NCBI RefSeq assembly: GCF_034044715.1
Contig: NZ_JAXCLW010000001.1
Location: 930,001-994,000, forward strand
Reading direction: 5' to 3'
Origin: Dongia_B soli
Lineage (GTDB): Bacteria; Pseudomonadota; Alphaproteobacteria; Dongiales; Dongiaceae
Length of the DNA stretch: 64,000 bases
The stretch's first letter is position 1, and each line of letters starts with the position of its first letter. Positions 62,148 to 64,000 of the stretch are shown piece by piece. Under the pieces are notes generated by a model that was given only the letters and a program-made list of their open reading frames with translations, ran no database searches and was not told the origin of the DNA. Both the position numbers and the translations under genes were made by a program.

Positions 62148-62747
62148 CTATTGCGTGGGCGGGCCGGCCGACCGGAAGGGGTATTTCGCGAAGATATCAG
62201 TGACCGTCTGGTTGATACTCTCCTCCGGGATCTGCTTCGAATTGCCGGAGATACGGCCGACCGCCACGCCTTCCCATATCATCTGCCGGCGCGCGCGGTC
62301 GACGAGGTCGATATTGATCGTTCCCTCGGTGTAGCGATCGATATTGGTGTCGAGCGCATAGCCCGGCCAAGGGGCATAAAGGCCGGCGCGGTAGCCGTAA
62401 TAGCCGTAATAATAACTCATGGGTACCGGCGTTTGTGTAACGTTGACCTTATCCTCCAGCTTGGCGGAGAAATTCACCAGAAGGTCCGGAGTTGCTTCGT
62501 CATAGACATAGCCGCGCGCGGTCATCTCGCGCTGAATGGCGGCTTTGACCCGCTGTGTCGTCAAGCTGGTATAGCCGGCCGTCTCGGTGCCGAGCTGCGG
62601 CTCAAAGGCAAAGCTGTGGTAGGTCGAGAAATTAATAGTGTGGTCGTAATCGGTAGTGATATCCGGCCGCGATGCGCAGGCACTCAGCACGGATATCATC
62701 GTCAGGAGCCCCGGAATGAGCCAACGCCCCGGAATGAGCCAACGCAT
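62148..62747 (-). CDS. DUF4136 lipoprotein
   Basis: A 199-residue lipoprotein: a signal peptide ending in the lipobox VLSAC (lipidated Cys near residue 24), then the DUF4136 fold with TDYDHTINFSTYHSFAF at its start and INIDLVDRARRQMIWEGVAVG near its end. The domain is common in outer-membrane-associated proteins of unknown role. A Tyr/Gly-rich middle (YYYGYYGYRAGLYAPWPGY) is unusual. The first residues show an exact in-frame duplication caused by an 18-bp tandem repeat (62709-62744). Confidence 0.88.
   Translation of the reverse strand: MRWLIPGRWLIPGLLTMISVLSACASRPDITTDYDHTINFSTYHSFAFEPQLGTETAGYTSLTTQRVKAAIQREMTARGYVYDEATPDLLVNFSAKLEDKVNVTQTPVPMSYYYGYYGYRAGLYAPWPGYALDTNIDRYTEGTINIDLVDRARRQMIWEGVAVGRISGNSKQIPEESINQTVTDIFAKYPFRSAGPPTQ
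62709..62744. repeat. 18-bp tandem duplication at the lipoprotein start
   Basis: CCCCGGAATGAGCCAACG occurs twice in direct succession (62709-62726 and 62727-62744) without a mismatch. It encodes a repeated Arg-Trp-Leu-Ile-Pro-Gly in the n-region of the signal peptide. Exact identity suggests a recent slippage event. Confidence 0.95.
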
Positions 62748-63465
62748 GTCACGATCTCCCGCTTACGTGAGGCAGGCTGAAACATCCTATCACCGGTTCG
62801 GCCCCTTCAACTGGAGAAGATTACCGTGCCGGTGAGTGGTTCAGCGGCCGGTATCCGCACCGCTCCGCCTTTCAAAAAAGATGGGTGTTTCGGTCTGAGT
62901 TCCCTAGGTGCCTTATCTCACAAGGCTACCTCTGAGACTGCCGGTCGTTCACGGATGCGACCGCCTCGGTCCCCGGCCATTTCATGAAAATCGATGCCGG
63001 TCGAAGAACTTTAAGTGCCGTTACCGGAGCGGGCGGTCAATCGCCTCCCGCACCGCACAATCCTGGACTTAGGGGGTCACCGTTTCGTGATGTCACAATG
63101 GTGTCGCATTATTGTTGTAATTGGACACCGGTCTAGCCAGGTAAACCGGTTCGTATCCCGTATCTCAGGTTGTTCCGGGCGCCGTCAGTTCGCGGAAAGT
63201 ATGAAGACGTAACGTCGACGTCATGCAAACTGCGGCACGCCTCGTTGTGACGCCAATTGATAATAATTGGATCGAGGCCGCTCGCTGGCATTACGGGGGC
63301 AGATAGGGTAAAGGGAATGACATGCTCCCACGCCGTCTTGGGTTACATTTCGGCGTGGTACAGGTCAGTTTGCAGCGCCGATTCCCCGCAGTCGGCCGCC
63401 TTCGCAGATAACAAAATGCTGTTGACGACCGGTCCCCGGGCCGTCGGCATCAGACGTAGGGTGAG
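62748..63465. other. Intergenic stretch of 718 bases
   Basis: No supportable gene is seen on either strand. The composition is less GC-biased than the coding DNA around it, and it should hold the promoters of the divergent lipoprotein and membrane-protein genes. A short ACCGGT inverted pair around 63128-63150 is the only structure noted. Confidence 0.5.
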
Positions 63466-64000
63466 ATGAGCAAGAGGCCAGATGTGCTGACTCGGCAAAA
63501 ACCAGCAAATAGTGTTTCAGTGGCGCCGATGGCCCTGGCCGTTCCACAGAATGTTTGGAGATTTTTGCCGCTCAGTGGCCTTGCCTTCGTTCCGATGATG
63601 GCACTCGGCTTTGTGGCGATCGCCGTCACCATCTCCAGCTTGGAAAATATTCCTTTCACGGTGCCAATGCCCGGCAATATCCCGGGTTTGAAGACGAATT
63701 ACTGGGTGCCGCCAATTGCGGCTGCCCTGGGTTACTTCGTCCTGCAAGTCATGGCGCGCTTTATCGGCGCCGAGAAAAAAACCTGGCGGGAAATCGCCGC
63801 ACATGCGGTCAACGATTACTTGCTTCTCGGCATTTTCATCGGCGTTATCTACGTCCACTTCAATATGAAGATGTGGGTCCCGGTCATCAACCCATCGCTG
63901 CATGACCAGGAATATTTCGGCATTGATCAGGCTTTGCGGCCAGTGGTCGACCTTTTCATATGGCTGCGCATGGGTATCGGGCAGTTCTTGCCAGCCGTCG
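63466..64000 (+). CDS. Integral membrane protein, 5' part (runs off the window)
   Basis: An ATG after GTAGGGTGAG opens a frame that stays open to the last base (178 codons). The protein has a soluble N terminus, then membrane helices LSGLAFVPMMALGFVAIAVTI, YWVPPIAALGYFVLQVMARF and YLLLGIFIGVIYVHFNM, with a probable fourth beginning at FIWLRMGIGQFLPAV. I do not recognise the family from this part; a multi-helix enzyme such as a PAP2-type phosphatase or a lipid synthase is possible but unsupported. The shorter frames overlapping it on both strands are shadows. Confidence 0.7.
   Translation, partial: MSKRPDVLTRQKPANSVSVAPMALAVPQNVWRFLPLSGLAFVPMMALGFVAIAVTISSLENIPFTVPMPGNIPGLKTNYWVPPIAAALGYFVLQVMARFIGAEKKTWREIAAHAVNDYLLLGIFIGVIYVHFNMKMWVPVINPSLHDQEYFGIDQALRPVVDLFIWLRMGIGQFLPAV

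Noticed and set aside
1..64000. tRNA, rRNA, CRISPR arrays, insertion sequences, prophage
   Set aside because: Looked for by eye on both strands; no cloverleaf ends, spaced identical repeats, transposase or phage structural genes were recognised.

Overview
The window is GC-rich, densely coded DNA that looks like an alphaproteobacterial chromosome, most likely from the Rhodospirillales. The grounds are inference from gene content: a soluble NAD-linked formate dehydrogenase operon in the order fdsG-fdsB-fdsA-fdhD-fdsD, an aminotransferase-ftsK-lolA-xthA neighbourhood, glnD, and the prkA-yeaH-spoVR stress trio. No rRNA, tRNA, CRISPR array, transposase or phage gene was seen.

Bases 1-9.7 kb: the 3' end of an ABC ATPase-like gene with eroded catalytic motifs, a cyclic-nucleotide-binding protein and a small methyltransferase, then a LysR regulator divergent from the complete fds operon, then a small secreted Pro/Val-repeat protein. 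9.7-18.7 kb, mostly minus strand: a haem pair (cytochrome b561 and membrane-anchored catalase-like peroxidase), exonuclease III, a class I glutamine amidotransferase-like hydrolase, LolA, FtsK and a DapC-like aminotransferase. 19-34 kb: an orphan amino-acid ABC ATPase, GlnD, a tesA/ybbA/ybbP divergent block, a Tas-type aldo-keto reductase, ThpR, PhhB, and an amino-acid ABC transporter (binding protein and two permeases) that lacks its own ATPase gene. 34-36.6 kb: a GAF-GAF histidine kinase facing a PAS protein.

36.9-54.3 kb is the most distinctive part: two adjacent catabolic modules. Module 1 has a LacI regulator, two identical 18-bp palindromes, and homologues of FrlB (deglycase), FrlC (epimerase) and FrlD (kinase), together with a complete MalE-type ABC importer and an FAD-dependent amine oxidase-like enzyme. 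It reads as an ABC-fed pathway for fructosamines (Amadori compounds). Module 2 has a ROK regulator, another complete ABC importer, a second SIS-domain protein and a second PfkB kinase. It looks like a paralogous pathway for a related amino-sugar or glycated amine. Both modules carry their own UgpC/MsmK-type ATPase.

54-64 kb: a DUF2218 protein overlapping the end of module 2, an MFS transporter with a divergent LysR regulator, spoVR-yeaH-prkA, a DUF4136 lipoprotein, and the 5' end of an unrecognised membrane protein that runs off the window.

The likely physiology is a soil or rhizosphere heterotroph able to oxidise formate, take up amino acids and scavenge glycated amines released from decaying plant matter. 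The lifestyle is inference. The gene families are read from motifs and remembered homologues, with no database search.
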